NCBI GenBank assembly: GCA_937928045.1
Contig: CALFWO010000045.1
Coordinates: 1 to 57,211, forward strand
DNA: 57,211 nt
DNA from: an uncultured Saprospiraceae bacterium
GTDB lineage: Bacteria; Bacteroidota; Bacteroidia; Chitinophagales; Saprospiraceae
Direction of reading: 5' to 3'
Within the stretch, counting starts at the first letter, position 1. The number at the start of each line of letters is the position of its first letter. The notes under the pieces were generated by a model. It made no database searches, was not told the DNA's origin, and was given only the letters and a program-made list of their open reading frames with translations. Below, piece after piece: positions 24,567 to 33,442 of the stretch. The position numbers were made by a program, and so were the translations under genes.

Positions 24567-26531
24567 GTGAAATTCTTTCATCAAGTGTTCAAAAAGGTTT
24601 TTTACTTAATACTGTTTTACTTAATCACTTCAACTGTTGTTGTAGGGCAAGTCTCTTTTGCGATAGACACTTTTGAGATCAATGAAGTCACTATAACGGA
24701 TAAAGCTTTTCGAGGTCAAATGCGCGGTATCTCAGAGCAGGAATGGACAAAAAACAAACTGGAAAATAACAACGGAAACAACCTTTCAGAATTGCTTAAC
24801 CAAAAGGCCGGAATTTTTGTCAAACATTACGGCCCCGGTACATTATCCACCGTTTCTATACGTGGATCTAGCTCCAGTCAGACCGCCATTCTGTGGAATG
24901 GTATTCCTATTGCTTCACCAACATTAGGATTGTTGGATTTGTCCTTAATTCCGTTGGCTGGGTTTGAATCTGTCAAATTACAAAAAGGCTCGAATAACTC
25001 TTTGTGGGGGTCAGGTGCAATTGGAGGCAATGTGCAACTGAATAATAAATTGACATCTCCGATAAGGTATCAAGATCAAGGTTTTGGATTCAATGCTGAG
25101 TTGAACGGTACGATTGGAAGTTTCAATCAACGGAATGGCTCTGCTATTCTAGGATATGGTGGGCAAAAACTTTATGCTCGAACAAAAGTATTGATCAATT
25201 CCACCGAAAACAATTTCCCCTATCAAAAAGACATTAGTTTGCCCAATATTAGGCTTGAAAATGCAGAGCAAATCGGAATACATTTCTTTCAAGATGTGGC
25301 TTGGGAAGTATCCAAAAAACACCGAATTCTCTTGAACTATTGGTATTCTTCAATTGATCGAAATATTCCGCCCACTATGGTTCAGAATCAAAGCAGTGCT
25401 TCACAATATGATCTCTCCAATAAGATTATGCTGACATGGGAAAATGAGAATTCTTTTGGAAACTTTACCTCGAAAATTGGACTTATTGATGAATACAACG
25501 ACTTCAGAGATGAAAATATTAGTCTTGAGTCTAGTAACTATTTCCAAAATCTATTTGCAGAAAGTAACTTCACTAAGGAATGGAAAAGACATAAATTTTT
25601 GGTTGGTCTGAGTGCTTTGAGAACAAAGGCTTCTACTGCTTCTTATGAAATTAATAACTCAGAGTTAAAGACTGCGATTTTTTCAACTTACAATTTTAAA
25701 TATAAAAATCTCGACCTACAGGCCAGTCTTCGCGCCGAACTTGTCAATGGTGAATTCATACCATTGGTTCCTAACTTAGGTTTTTCATGGCTAATGAATG
25801 ATTATCTGCAACTTAAAGGTAATGTTGGCCGAAATTATAGATTGCCTACTTTGAATGATCGCTTTTGGAGGCCTGGTGGAAATCAAGCGTTGTTACCAGA
25901 ATCAGGATGGAGTCAAGAATTAGGTTTGCAAGGTTCCTTGAATGCGGACAATGTCGTTTATGAGTATGCAATCACCGGATTCAATCGAAATGTTGACAAT
26001 TGGATCCTTTGGGCGCTAGATCAGGATATCGGATTTTTCTCTGCCCGAAATATTGCAAAAGTTTGGAGTCGTGGTTTGGAACCAAGATTCGGAGCCACGA
26101 TTGAACAATGGAATCAACATTTTAAGATTCAATTTCAATACGACTTAATTTTATCTACAAATGAAAAGGCGATTATTTTGCCAAAGATTGATGTCGGGAG
26201 TCAATTGTGGTATACGCCGAGGCACCAAGGGAGTATTTTCTTCGATTGGAGTTATAAAAATATGGGACTGAATTACAGCCATTATTTTACTTCATCATCT
26301 CAAGGAATTAATGACTCAATTGATGGCTATAATATTGGGAATATTAGATTTAATTATGAATTTGTTAGAGAGGAGAAACCAATATTAAATATGGATTCAA
26401 AATTTAAATTTCAATCAATAAACTTATTTATTCAATTCAATAACCTTTGGAATAAAAGGTATTTTATTATCGAACGTAGACCACTGCCAGGCGTTAACGG
26501 GCAAGTTGGTGCACGGCTTAAACTTTTTTAA
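24567..26531 (+). CDS. btuB: TonB-dependent cobalamin receptor (BtuB-like)
   Basis: The frame gives 654 residues from GTG 24567; GTG 24585 is another possible start. The signal peptide ends STVVVGQ. A TonB-box-like INEVTITDKAF follows, then the plug domain (about 45-155: NLSELLNQKAGIFVKHYGPG, SIRGSSSSQTAILWNGIP, GSGAIGGNVQL), and a 22-strand-type barrel ending GARLKLF. It lacks a carboxypeptidase-like N-terminal domain, so it is not a SusC. The B12 riboswitch directly upstream supports cobalamin or a corrinoid as substrate. The DUF4465 gene starts 10 bases after its stop, so both are in one operon. The GGAGG overlaps the GTG, which is unusual in this AT-rich genome with weak Shine-Dalgarno use. 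Confidence 0.9.
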   Translation: MKFFHQVFKKVFYLILFYLITSTVVVGQVSFAIDTFEINEVTITDKAFRGQMRGISEQEWTKNKLENNNGNNLSELLNQKAGIFVKHYGPGTLSTVSIRGSSSSQTAILWNGIPIASPTLGLLDLSLIPLAGFESVKLQKGSNNSLWGSGAIGGNVQLNNKLTSPIRYQDQGFGFNAELNGTIGSFNQRNGSAILGYGGQKLYARTKVLINSTENNFPYQKDISLPNIRLENAEQIGIHFFQDVAWEVSKKHRILLNYWYSSIDRNIPPTMVQNQSSASQYDLSNKIMLTWENENSFGNFTSKIGLIDEYNDFRDENISLESSNYFQNLFAESNFTKEWKRHKFLVGLSALRTKASTASYEINNSELKTAIFSTYNFKYKNLDLQASLRAELVNGEFIPLVPNLGFSWLMNDYLQLKGNVGRNYRLPTLNDRFWRPGGNQALLPESGWSQELGLQGSLNADNVVYEYAITGFNRNVDNWILWALDQDIGFFSARNIAKVWSRGLEPRFGATIEQWNQHFKIQFQYDLILSTNEKAIILPKIDVGSQLWYTPRHQGSIFFDWSYKNMGLNYSHYFTSSSQGINDSIDGYNIGNIRFNYEFVREEKPILNMDSKFKFQSINLFIQFNNLWNKRYFIIERRPLPGVNGQVGARLKLF

Positions 26532-26541
26532 GGACAAACAC

Positions 26542-27510
26542 ATGAAAAAATTATTTACATTTTTATTAATAACCAGCTTTTGTTCATTATTTGCACAAAC
26601 TACAGCTGATTTTGAAAACTTTGATTTGCCGATAGATTCATTTTTAAATGGAAGTGATGGTAATGGTGGATTTGATGCAGGCAATGTTTTTTTAAATAAT
26701 AATTATAATGCTGGTTATGACAGTTGGACTGGCTGGTCTATTTCTACGACTACAGATGTAACTACCGCTGGTTTTACCAATGGCTTTAGTTCCTTCGTTG
26801 GCGCAGGCGCGGAGGGTTCTCAGACTTATGCAACTTCTTTTTCTTTTGGTCCATCCATTATCAAACTTACCAATGACGCCATGGGTGAAGAAGTTCGAGG
26901 ACTATATATCTCTAATGCGACTTATCCGGCATTGAGTATGATCAATGGTGATCCTTACGCGAAAAAGTTTGGAGGCCCAACCGGTGATGATCCAGATTAT
27001 TTCCTTTTGACAATTCAGAAATATTTGGATGGAAATTTAAGTGATGAAAAAGTAGAATTCTACTTAGCTGATTATAGGTTCGATGACAATTCAATGGATT
27101 ATATAGTTGATACTTGGGAATGGGTGGATTTGACTTCATTAGGTCAAGTAGATAGCCTTTCTTTCGAGTTAAGTTCTACTGACAATGGAGGGTTTGGAAT
27201 GAATACTCCAGCATATTTTTGTATTGATAATTTGATTACTGGCGATGGTGTTTCCTCAACGAATAACTTAATTGATTTTACCTACCATGTTTTTCCAAAT
27301 CCAACTGCTGATTTTTTGAATATTGATTTTAACGAAAATGAAGCAGCAGATTATAAAATTTTTGACTACAGCGGCCGAATGATGGCAAATGGAAATCTCG
27401 AAGCTAACAGCAAAAATGTAATTAATTTAAACCAATTTGAGGCTGGAAATTACGTCTTGGTTATTGAATCTGAAGAAGGTTACCACAGAAGCATATTTAC
27501 CAAAATGTAA
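26542..27510 (+). CDS. DUF4465 protein with T9SS sorting domain, candidate surface B12-binding protein
   Basis: I choose ATG 26542 (MKKLFTFLLITSFCSLFAQ), which gives a clean signal peptide and lies 10 bases after the receptor stop; the longer frame from 26506 overlaps the receptor. The 322-residue product has a DUF4465 domain (about 22-235: DFENFDLP, SWTGWSISTTTD, RGLYISNATYPALSM, FYLADYRFDDN, TWEWVDLTSLGQVDSLSFELSSTDN, FCIDNL) and a T9SS domain (about 250-322: YHVFPNPTADF). From memory, DUF4465 proteins in gut Bacteroides B12 loci (BtuH) bind cobalamin as surface lipoproteins. Here the T9SS tail would replace the lipid anchor. Its operon with the riboswitch and receptor supports a B12-capture role. 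Confidence 0.85.
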   Translation: MKKLFTFLLITSFCSLFAQTTADFENFDLPIDSFLNGSDGNGGFDAGNVFLNNNYNAGYDSWTGWSISTTTDVTTAGFTNGFSSFVGAGAEGSQTYATSFSFGPSIIKLTNDAMGEEVRGLYISNATYPALSMINGDPYAKKFGGPTGDDPDYFLLTIQKYLDGNLSDEKVEFYLADYRFDDNSMDYIVDTWEWVDLTSLGQVDSLSFELSSTDNGGFGMNTPAYFCIDNLITGDGVSSTNNLIDFTYHVFPNPTADFLNIDFNENEAADYKIFDYSGRMMANGNLEANSKNVINLNQFEAGNYVLVIESEEGYHRSIFTKM

Positions 27511-27531
27511 TTTATTTTTGGCGTCTGATTG

Positions 27532-27569
27532 AAAGTTCGATGCGAATTATGTTTTGCATCGAACTTTTT
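27532..27569. terminator. Bidirectional intrinsic terminator
   Basis: AAAGTTCGATGC (27532-27543) pairs with GCATCGAACTTT (27556-27567) and a T-run follows on the plus strand. It ends the B12 operon and also overlaps the stop of the convergent GH20 gene. Confidence 0.75.
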
Positions 27570-29904
27570 AATTTACAACAATTTCGTCAATAAACAACCA
27601 AGCTTCGTGTCCACCACCCTGCTGGCCATCGGGAATAATTCCGTAGCGTTCTGCCACAATTTTTAAGTGACTAAATTCTCCTTTGATATTGAGCATGACC
27701 TGAGCTATTTTAGCATGGGTATCAATAGAATTTTCTTCGCCAATTAAATCAAAGTTATTGCCATCTAGAGAACCATAGATCTTTACATCTTTTGGAAGGT
27801 AAATCCATTGGCCTTCTGCTTTGAAGAACCTAAATCTAACCGTATTGAGTTTAGTTTCACCTCCAAGATTTATTATTCCTTCAAAGTTGTTACCAGAAAA
27901 GCCCAGCCATTCTTTGTCTCCAAATCTTTCATTAGATCCAATTATCCCATTAATAATCGCTGAATTTCCACCAGAAGCATAGTGCGGCGCGGGATCATAC
28001 TTGAGCTCAATGCTTTTTCCAGAAGCCAAATGTAAATTAAAACCTTTCTCAAAAGATCGACCTTGTTGCACATCTCCTTGGAAACCTTGTGCCTTCAGTT
28101 CGCAGCTGGTTTCTATTGGAATTGGATCAGTATATATTTTTGATTGCTCATTTGGAGCTGAACCATCCAGAGTATATCTTATTTCCGTATCAGAAACGTT
28201 GCTCACTAAAGCGGCTAATAGTTGGTTGTTTTTTGTACTTATGTTGCCATCAATGTCGTAATGATTATGAGAATAGTTAACCCCATATTGTTTTAGATTT
28301 TGTAAATGCGATTCGAGGCGATTTACAAAGTCAGAGAAATTCCTTTTGGGTTTTGAACTCCAGCCGACTTCTGCAATCGCACAGGCACGAGGATAAGCCA
28401 TATAATCCAGTTGTTCCCTGGACTGAATATACTCCGTCCAGAGATTGCATTGGAGACCTTTAATGTGTTGAATTTTGTCAACAGGTACTTCTTTAGGTAT
28501 AGGCTCATAATTGTAAACCTTCTCCAGTGGTAAAAAACCTCCAATTGCAAGTGGTTCATCTTTGTGCTGAGATTGATAATAATCGAAGTAGCAGTGAGAA
28601 GTTGGCGTCATCACCACATCATGTCCCTGTGTTGCAGCATCGATCCCGCCTTGTTCTCCTCTCCAAGACATCACCGAGGCATTGGGTGCCAATCCACCTT
28701 CTAATATTTCATCCCAACCAATGATTCTTTTACCTTTTGCGTTCAAATATTTCTCAATCCGCTGGATAAAATAACTTTGCAATTCTAGTTCATTATCCAG
28801 ATTATTATCCTTCATCAATCGCTGGCAAAATGGACTATTTTTCCATTGTGTTTTTGCACACTCATCACCACCTATATGAAGGTAATTTGAAGGAAATAAT
28901 TCGGCGACTTCATCGAGGACATTTTCTAAAAAATTAAAGGTGAATTCTGTAGGGCAATAAACGTTGTTAGATATTCCCCATATTTTCATTACCTCTAAGT
29001 CTTCATTGTTGCAACCTAATTCTGGATAAGCAGCAATCGCCGCTTGTGCATGGCCTGGTAATTCAATTTCTGGAATTACCGTGATAAATCGCTCTTGCGC
29101 AAATTGGACAACTTCTTTGATTTCTTCTTGTGTATAAAAGCCTCCATATCTTTTGCCGTCGAATTTATGTGGTTGGTCGTTATAATGTCCAACTAGGGTT
29201 TCATTTCTAAATCCACCAACTGCAGTTAATTTGGGATATTTTTTTATTTCTATTCTCCAACCTTGATCATCGGTCAAGTGCCAATGAAAAGTATTCATTT
29301 TATGAAGACTCAATAAATCAATATATCTTTTTACTTCATCAACAGAGAAAAAATGTCTGGCTACATCTAAGTGCATTCCACGATAAGAAAATCTAGGGGC
29401 GTCGTTGATTTCAACCTGCGGAATTTTAAAACTAAGTTTAAGTGCTCCAGATTGACCAAAGACTTCAGCTGGCATCATTTGAATCAAGGATTGCATTCCG
29501 CGAAAAGCACCTTCAGGACTACTGGCCTTGATTTCTATTTCAAAACTATTTACCATTAGTCGATAACCCTCTTTTGATTCAATTGATTTGTCAATGGTAA
29601 TGTTGATCGCATCTTTTTTTACATCATCACTTACAGCAGTTTCTAATTGCTTGCCAGTGGAAGATTTGATTCTATGGTTTAGATTATTTGCAACATAGAT
29701 CCACTCGGGAGTACTGTTTGGCAAAATTATTTTTACCGCTTCATTTAACAAGAAATGGCCCTCTTTTTTTTCTAAATTAATAGGAACTGGAATGATGTTC
29801 GTATTGCCTTTAGGAACTACAATTAATCCTTCTTTGGTACAAGATAAAATTGCTAATGATGCAATGCAAAAAATAATCCAGTGATGAATCGGAAAACGTT
29901 TCAT
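27568..29904 (-). CDS. GH20 beta-N-acetylhexosaminidase lipoprotein
   Basis: The 778-residue protein has a lipoprotein signal (LSC, C22) and a GH20b N-terminal domain (about 35-165). The GH20 barrel (about 170-510) carries HLTDDQGWR and HIGGDECAK with the catalytic pair D347-E348. It then has a chitobiase C-terminal-type domain (about 535-620, RYTLDGSAPNE) and an F5/8C-like domain (about 640-778). It removes terminal GlcNAc or GalNAc residues by substrate-assisted catalysis, probably at the periplasmic or outer face, from chitin oligomers or glycans. It is the last gene of a run with the antiporter gene, 17 bases downstream of its stop. Confidence 0.93.
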   Translation of the reverse strand: MKRFPIHHWIIFCIASLAILSCTKEGLIVVPKGNTNIIPVPINLEKKEGHFLLNEAVKIILPNSTPEWIYVANNLNHRIKSSTGKQLETAVSDDVKKDAINITIDKSIESKEGYRLMVNSFEIEIKASSPEGAFRGMQSLIQMMPAEVFGQSGALKLSFKIPQVEINDAPRFSYRGMHLDVARHFFSVDEVKRYIDLLSLHKMNTFHWHLTDDQGWRIEIKKYPKLTAVGGFRNETLVGHYNDQPHKFDGKRYGGFYTQEEIKEVVQFAQERFITVIPEIELPGHAQAAIAAYPELGCNNEDLEVMKIWGISNNVYCPTEFTFNFLENVLDEVAELFPSNYLHIGGDECAKTQWKNSPFCQRLMKDNNLDNELELQSYFIQRIEKYLNAKGKRIIGWDEILEGGLAPNASVMSWRGEQGGIDAATQGHDVVMTPTSHCYFDYYQSQHKDEPLAIGGFLPLEKVYNYEPIPKEVPVDKIQHIKGLQCNLWTEYIQSREQLDYMAYPRACAIAEVGWSSKPKRNFSDFVNRLESHLQNLKQYGVNYSHNHYDIDGNISTKNNQLLAALVSNVSDTEIRYTLDGSAPNEQSKIYTDPIPIETSCELKAQGFQGDVQQGRSFEKGFNLHLASGKSIELKYDPAPHYASGGNSAIINGIIGSNERFGDKEWLGFSGNNFEGIINLGGETKLNTVRFRFFKAEGQWIYLPKDVKIYGSLDGNNFDLIGEENSIDTHAKIAQVMLNIKGEFSHLKIVAERYGIIPDGQQGGGHEAWLFIDEIVVN

Positions 29905-29921
29905 TTTAGAAATTCTAATTG

Positions 29922-31190
29922 TTAGTGTCCCGTTGAAGGTTCTTCCATATGTTCTCCAACTAATTTGTTGGCGACTTTTCCAATGGTTAGACCTTGAACA
30001 ACAATGCTAAATATTACGACGATATAGGTAATGATAAGAAATGGGTCTCTATCCATAGTTTGTGTTAAGGTTAGTGCTAAGGCAATGGAAATTCCTCCTC
30101 TTAATCCACCCCAAGTCATCATCAATCCGGTGTTGGGTACAAAATTCAATTTTTTCTTATACACCATAATCGGAATTCCTAAAGCGATGTATCTGGCAAG
30201 TAGAATTAGTGGGATGGCGATCAAGCCAGCGATCATGTAAGATTTTTCAAATGGTAAAACAAGAATCTCTAGTCCAATCAAGACGAATAAAATACCATTG
30301 AGCAGAGCGTCCCAAGTTTCCCAGAACTTATCAATATAAAGTTCGGTTAACTCGGACATGGAAGTATCTCGAACAGTGTCATGGCCAACAATCAGACCGG
30401 CAACAACTACGGCCAACGGCCCAGAGAAGTGTAGTTTTAGTGCTAATAAATATCCTCCCATGACAATTGCCAATGTGATTAAAACCTCGACACTATAATC
30501 ATCGATACTTTTCATTAAATAGAATGCTCCAAATCCTAATGCAAGTCCTAGGACAATGCCACCAACGACTTCTTCTAGCAATAGCATTCCAATCTCTCCA
30601 ACGGTGACTTGATCGATGCCCGCCTCCGCAATAGCGAATATGGTTAAAAAAACAACTACACCTACTCCATCATTGAAAAGTGATTCTCCAACGATTTTGG
30701 TCTCTAGCTTTTTGGGTACGCCCACTTTTTTCAATATACCTAAAACGGCAATCGGATCAGTCGGTGAAATCAAAGCGCCAAATAACAAACAATGAATAAA
30801 TGCAATATCTAATCCCAGTAATGGCAACAATAAATACATCACCCCTCCAATAAGAAAAGTCGAAAGCAATACGCCAAATGTTGCAAAGGCCAATATAGGT
30901 GCACGTTGAACATTCAGTTGATCAAAATTGGTATGCAATGCTCCAGCAAACAGCAAAAAACTAAGCAGCACTTCTAAAAGGACAGTACTGAAATCAATTT
31001 GAATAATTAAATCTTTCAAAGGATTGGTCAATTCAGGATTAACCCAACCTGTGATAGTCAATACAATTGACATGGCAATGGTAATGACCATCGCTCCAAT
31101 GGTGTAAGGTAATTTTACGAATCTTTGATTGATGTAGGCAAACGCTGCAGATACAACTACAAGAATAGTAATGATGTTAAAAAAATCCAT
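29922..31190 (-). CDS. CPA1-type sodium(cation)/proton antiporter
   Basis: I place the start at ATG 31190 (MDFFNIITILVVVSAAF), because the longer frame to 31232 adds a polar, unlikely N-terminus. The 422-residue protein has about 12 membrane helices and the CPA1 motifs GALISPTDPIAVLGILK, VGESLFNDGVGVVVF (the ND pair is the ion site) and the arginine-rich late block MMTWGGLRGGISIALAL. It exchanges cytoplasmic Na+ or K+ for protons, fitting a marine or salt-exposed life. It sits between an SDR gene (70-base gap) and the GH20 gene on one strand. Confidence 0.9.
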   Translation of the reverse strand: MDFFNIITILVVVSAAFAYINQRFVKLPYTIGAMVITIAMSIVLTITGWVNPELTNPLKDLIIQIDFSTVLLEVLLSFLLFAGALHTNFDQLNVQRAPILAFATFGVLLSTFLIGGVMYLLLPLLGLDIAFIHCLLFGALISPTDPIAVLGILKKVGVPKKLETKIVGESLFNDGVGVVVFLTIFAIAEAGIDQVTVGEIGMLLLEEVVGGIVLGLALGFGAFYLMKSIDDYSVEVLITLAIVMGGYLLALKLHFSGPLAVVVAGLIVGHDTVRDTSMSELTELYIDKFWETWDALLNGILFVLIGLEILVLPFEKSYMIAGLIAIPLILLARYIALGIPIMVYKKKLNFVPNTGLMMTWGGLRGGISIALALTLTQTMDRDPFLIITYIVVIFSIVVQGLTIGKVANKLVGEHMEEPSTGH

Positions 31191-31260
31191 GGGTGAATAT
31201 AAGCATTCCGGCGAATTGACTTGTCTGGTCAACCGATGAATGCAAGAGTAATTGTTCTAG

Positions 31261-32034
31261 CTACATTACTGCAAAACCTCCATCGCAAGTATAAACGCCA
31301 CCAGTACAGTAACTTGAAGCAGGTGCAGCCAAGAAAAGAGCTAATCCAGCCATTTCATCTGGTTGAGCCATTCTGTTGAGTGGCAGGTGATTAGTAAAGG
31401 AACCTAAAATCTTTTCATTAGTCCATAAAGCTTTGCTAAACTTGGTCTTTACCAAACCTGGGCAGAGTGCATTGCTACGAATCCCATCTGGTCCCCACTC
31501 TTTAGCTTGCGTTTGCGTCAACATTAATAATGCAGCTTTACTTACAGAATATAGACTAAGGCCATTGGAAGGTTTTTTACCTTCTACAGAAGATATATTT
31601 ATTATGGCACCTCCTCCACGAGATTTCATGATAGGATGGCAAAGATTGGCGAGCTGAAAACATGATTTTACATTCACACTCATAATCTTATCGAATACTT
31701 CCCCTTCCATATCCACCAATGGACCAAATACTGGATTGGTAGCTGCATTGTTTACAAGAATATCGACACCGCCATATATTTCTTGAGTTTGATGTACCAA
31801 GTTTTTCAACTGCTTGGGATCTCCAATGTGACAGGCGATACCAGTGGCTTCTAGTCCATCTGTTTTGAAAGCAGCAGCTACTTCATCAACAGCCTCTTGA
31901 TTCCGGCTGCTAATTACCACTTTTGCGCCATGCTCGGCAAATCCCCTCGCGATACTCTCTCCAATCCCTTTGGACGAGCCGGTAATAATGGCTACTTTGC
32001 CTGTCAAATCAAACTGTGGTTTTACTCTATTCAT
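31261..32034 (-). CDS. Short-chain dehydrogenase/reductase (SDR)
   Basis: The 257-residue protein is a classical SDR. It has the NAD(P)-binding GSSKGIGES (19-27), NNAAT (95-99), catalytic S149, Y162 and K166 (YSVSK), and a C-terminal GGVYTCDGGFAV. The S40-S-R-N after the second strand hints at NADP(H) preference. It is divergent from an acyl-CoA dehydrogenase gene across a 138-base gap. This pair often goes together in lipid or branched-chain acyl metabolism, so a hydroxyacyl or ketoacyl substrate is plausible. Confidence 0.9.
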   Translation of the reverse strand: MNRVKPQFDLTGKVAIITGSSKGIGESIARGFAEHGAKVVISSRNQEAVDEVAAAFKTDGLEATGIACHIGDPKQLKNLVHQTQEIYGGVDILVNNAATNPVFGPLVDMEGEVFDKIMSVNVKSCFQLANLCHPIMKSRGGGAIINISSVEGKKPSNGLSLYSVSKAALLMLTQTQAKEWGPDGIRSNALCPGLVKTKFSKALWTNEKILGSFTNHLPLNRMAQPDEMAGLALFLAAPASSYCTGGVYTCDGGFAVM

Positions 32035-32172
32035 TGATGTGCTTTACTAATTGTTAATAGGCAGTAAATTAATTCTACTAACTTGAATAAAGTAATGTTA
32101 TCAACTTTTTTTGATTTTTATTATTGCCCCTTTTTTTTAGACTCAAGATTAGATAACAAAAACATTTGTGCA

Positions 32173-33381
32173 ATGAACTTCGAATATTCTGAAAAGACAA
32201 AAGATTTAATTCAACGATTGAATGCTTTTATGGAAGAGCACATTTATCCTATTGAAGCGGAGTATAAAGCATTTACGGAAGCTAATCTTTGGGTAGAATA
32301 TCATGGCATGGAAAATTTGAAAACTAAAGCCAGAGAAGCAAAATTGTGGAATTTATTTTTACCCGAAGAATATGGGGAATGGAGTTCTGGAATGACAAAT
32401 TTAGAATATGCACCACTCGCTGAAATTATGGGCCGAGTGACTTGGTGCTCGGAAGTCTTTAATTGTTCTGCTCCCGATACTGGCAATATGGAAGTCTTAG
32501 CTAAGTATGGTTCTGAAAAGCAAAAAGAACAATGGTTAAAGCCCTTAATAAACGGAGAGATACGTTCAGCTTTTTTAATGACTGAACCGGCAGTGGCTTC
32601 TTCTGATGCCACAAACATTGAGACTTCAATTATTTTGGATGGCGATCAATATGTTATCAATGGGCATAAGTGGTGGTCTACTGGAGCAATGCATCCGCGT
32701 TGCAATGTTTACATATTGATGGGTAAAACTGATCCAGCTGCCTCGCGTCATGTGCAACAAAGTATGATATTAATTCCGGCCGATACTCCAGGGATTGAAG
32801 TAGTCAGGCCGTTGACTGCATTTGGCGCTTTAGATTCACCTAGTGGACATGCTGAGATTAAATTATCCAATGTAAGAGTTCCCAAAGAAAACTTAATATT
32901 AGGAGAAGGTCGTGGTTTTGAAATTGCACAAGGTCGTTTGGGGCCTGGGCGTATTCATCATTGTATGCGACTAATCGGAGGCGCTCAGCGTTCCCTAGAT
33001 TTGATGTGTAAAAGAGTCGCTGAGCGAACTGCTTTTGGAAAAAGTATTTCGGAGTTTAGCAGTATTCGTCAATCAATTGCACAATCCAGATGTGATATTG
33101 AGCAAGCTCGATTGTTGACTTTATCTGCCGCAGCAAAAATTGATAAATTTGGAATTAAAGCAGCCAAGGATTTAATTGCGATGATCAAAATTGTCTGCCC
33201 TAGAATGTGCTGTGATGTAGTCGACCGTGCTATTCAATCATTCGGTGGAATGGGCGTTGGGCCAGATGTTCCGCTTACCAGTTTCTGGGTGTACGCTAGA
33301 AGCATTCGCATTGCAGATGGACCTGATGAAGTCCACATGTATCAACTGGGTCGGAACATGGTAAAAAAATACAAGTCCTAA
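32173..33381 (+). CDS. Acyl-CoA dehydrogenase
   Basis: I choose ATG 32173 (MNFEYSEKTKDLIQRL). The upstream part of the open frame (from 32083) looks like non-coding sequence and would give an atypical N-terminus. The 402-residue flavoenzyme has AFLMTEPAVASSDATNIET, the NGHKWWSTGAMHPRC block, the GPGRIHHCMRLIG region and the C-terminal GGMGVGPDVPL and IRIADGPDEVHMYQLGR. The DGPDEVH block places it in the long-chain/ACAD10-11-like branch rather than the short-chain one. It introduces a 2,3 double bond into acyl-CoA. It is divergent from the SDR gene, with which it may share control. Confidence 0.9.
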   Translation: MNFEYSEKTKDLIQRLNAFMEEHIYPIEAEYKAFTEANLWVEYHGMENLKTKAREAKLWNLFLPEEYGEWSSGMTNLEYAPLAEIMGRVTWCSEVFNCSAPDTGNMEVLAKYGSEKQKEQWLKPLINGEIRSAFLMTEPAVASSDATNIETSIILDGDQYVINGHKWWSTGAMHPRCNVYILMGKTDPAASRHVQQSMILIPADTPGIEVVRPLTAFGALDSPSGHAEIKLSNVRVPKENLILGEGRGFEIAQGRLGPGRIHHCMRLIGGAQRSLDLMCKRVAERTAFGKSISEFSSIRQSIAQSRCDIEQARLLTLSAAAKIDKFGIKAAKDLIAMIKIVCPRMCCDVVDRAIQSFGGMGVGPDVPLTSFWVYARSIRIADGPDEVHMYQLGRNMVKKYKS

Positions 33382-33442
33382 ATTTATTAGGTAAAAACAT
33401 TGACTGTGATCAATCTATTTTTTCACCCTACAAACCTTCCTG

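Noticed and set aside
24364-24570. A 68-codon open frame in the plus strand
   Set aside because: It lies across the B12 box and expression platform of the riboswitch; the conserved RNA explains the sequence.
31191-31232. Upstream extension of the antiporter
   Set aside because: Adds a polar segment before the first membrane helix; the ATG at 31190 gives the family-like start.
32083-32172. Upstream extension of the acyl-CoA dehydrogenase
   Set aside because: The 30 extra residues are rich in F, Y and C, do not fit the family N-terminus, and a good ATG follows at 32173.
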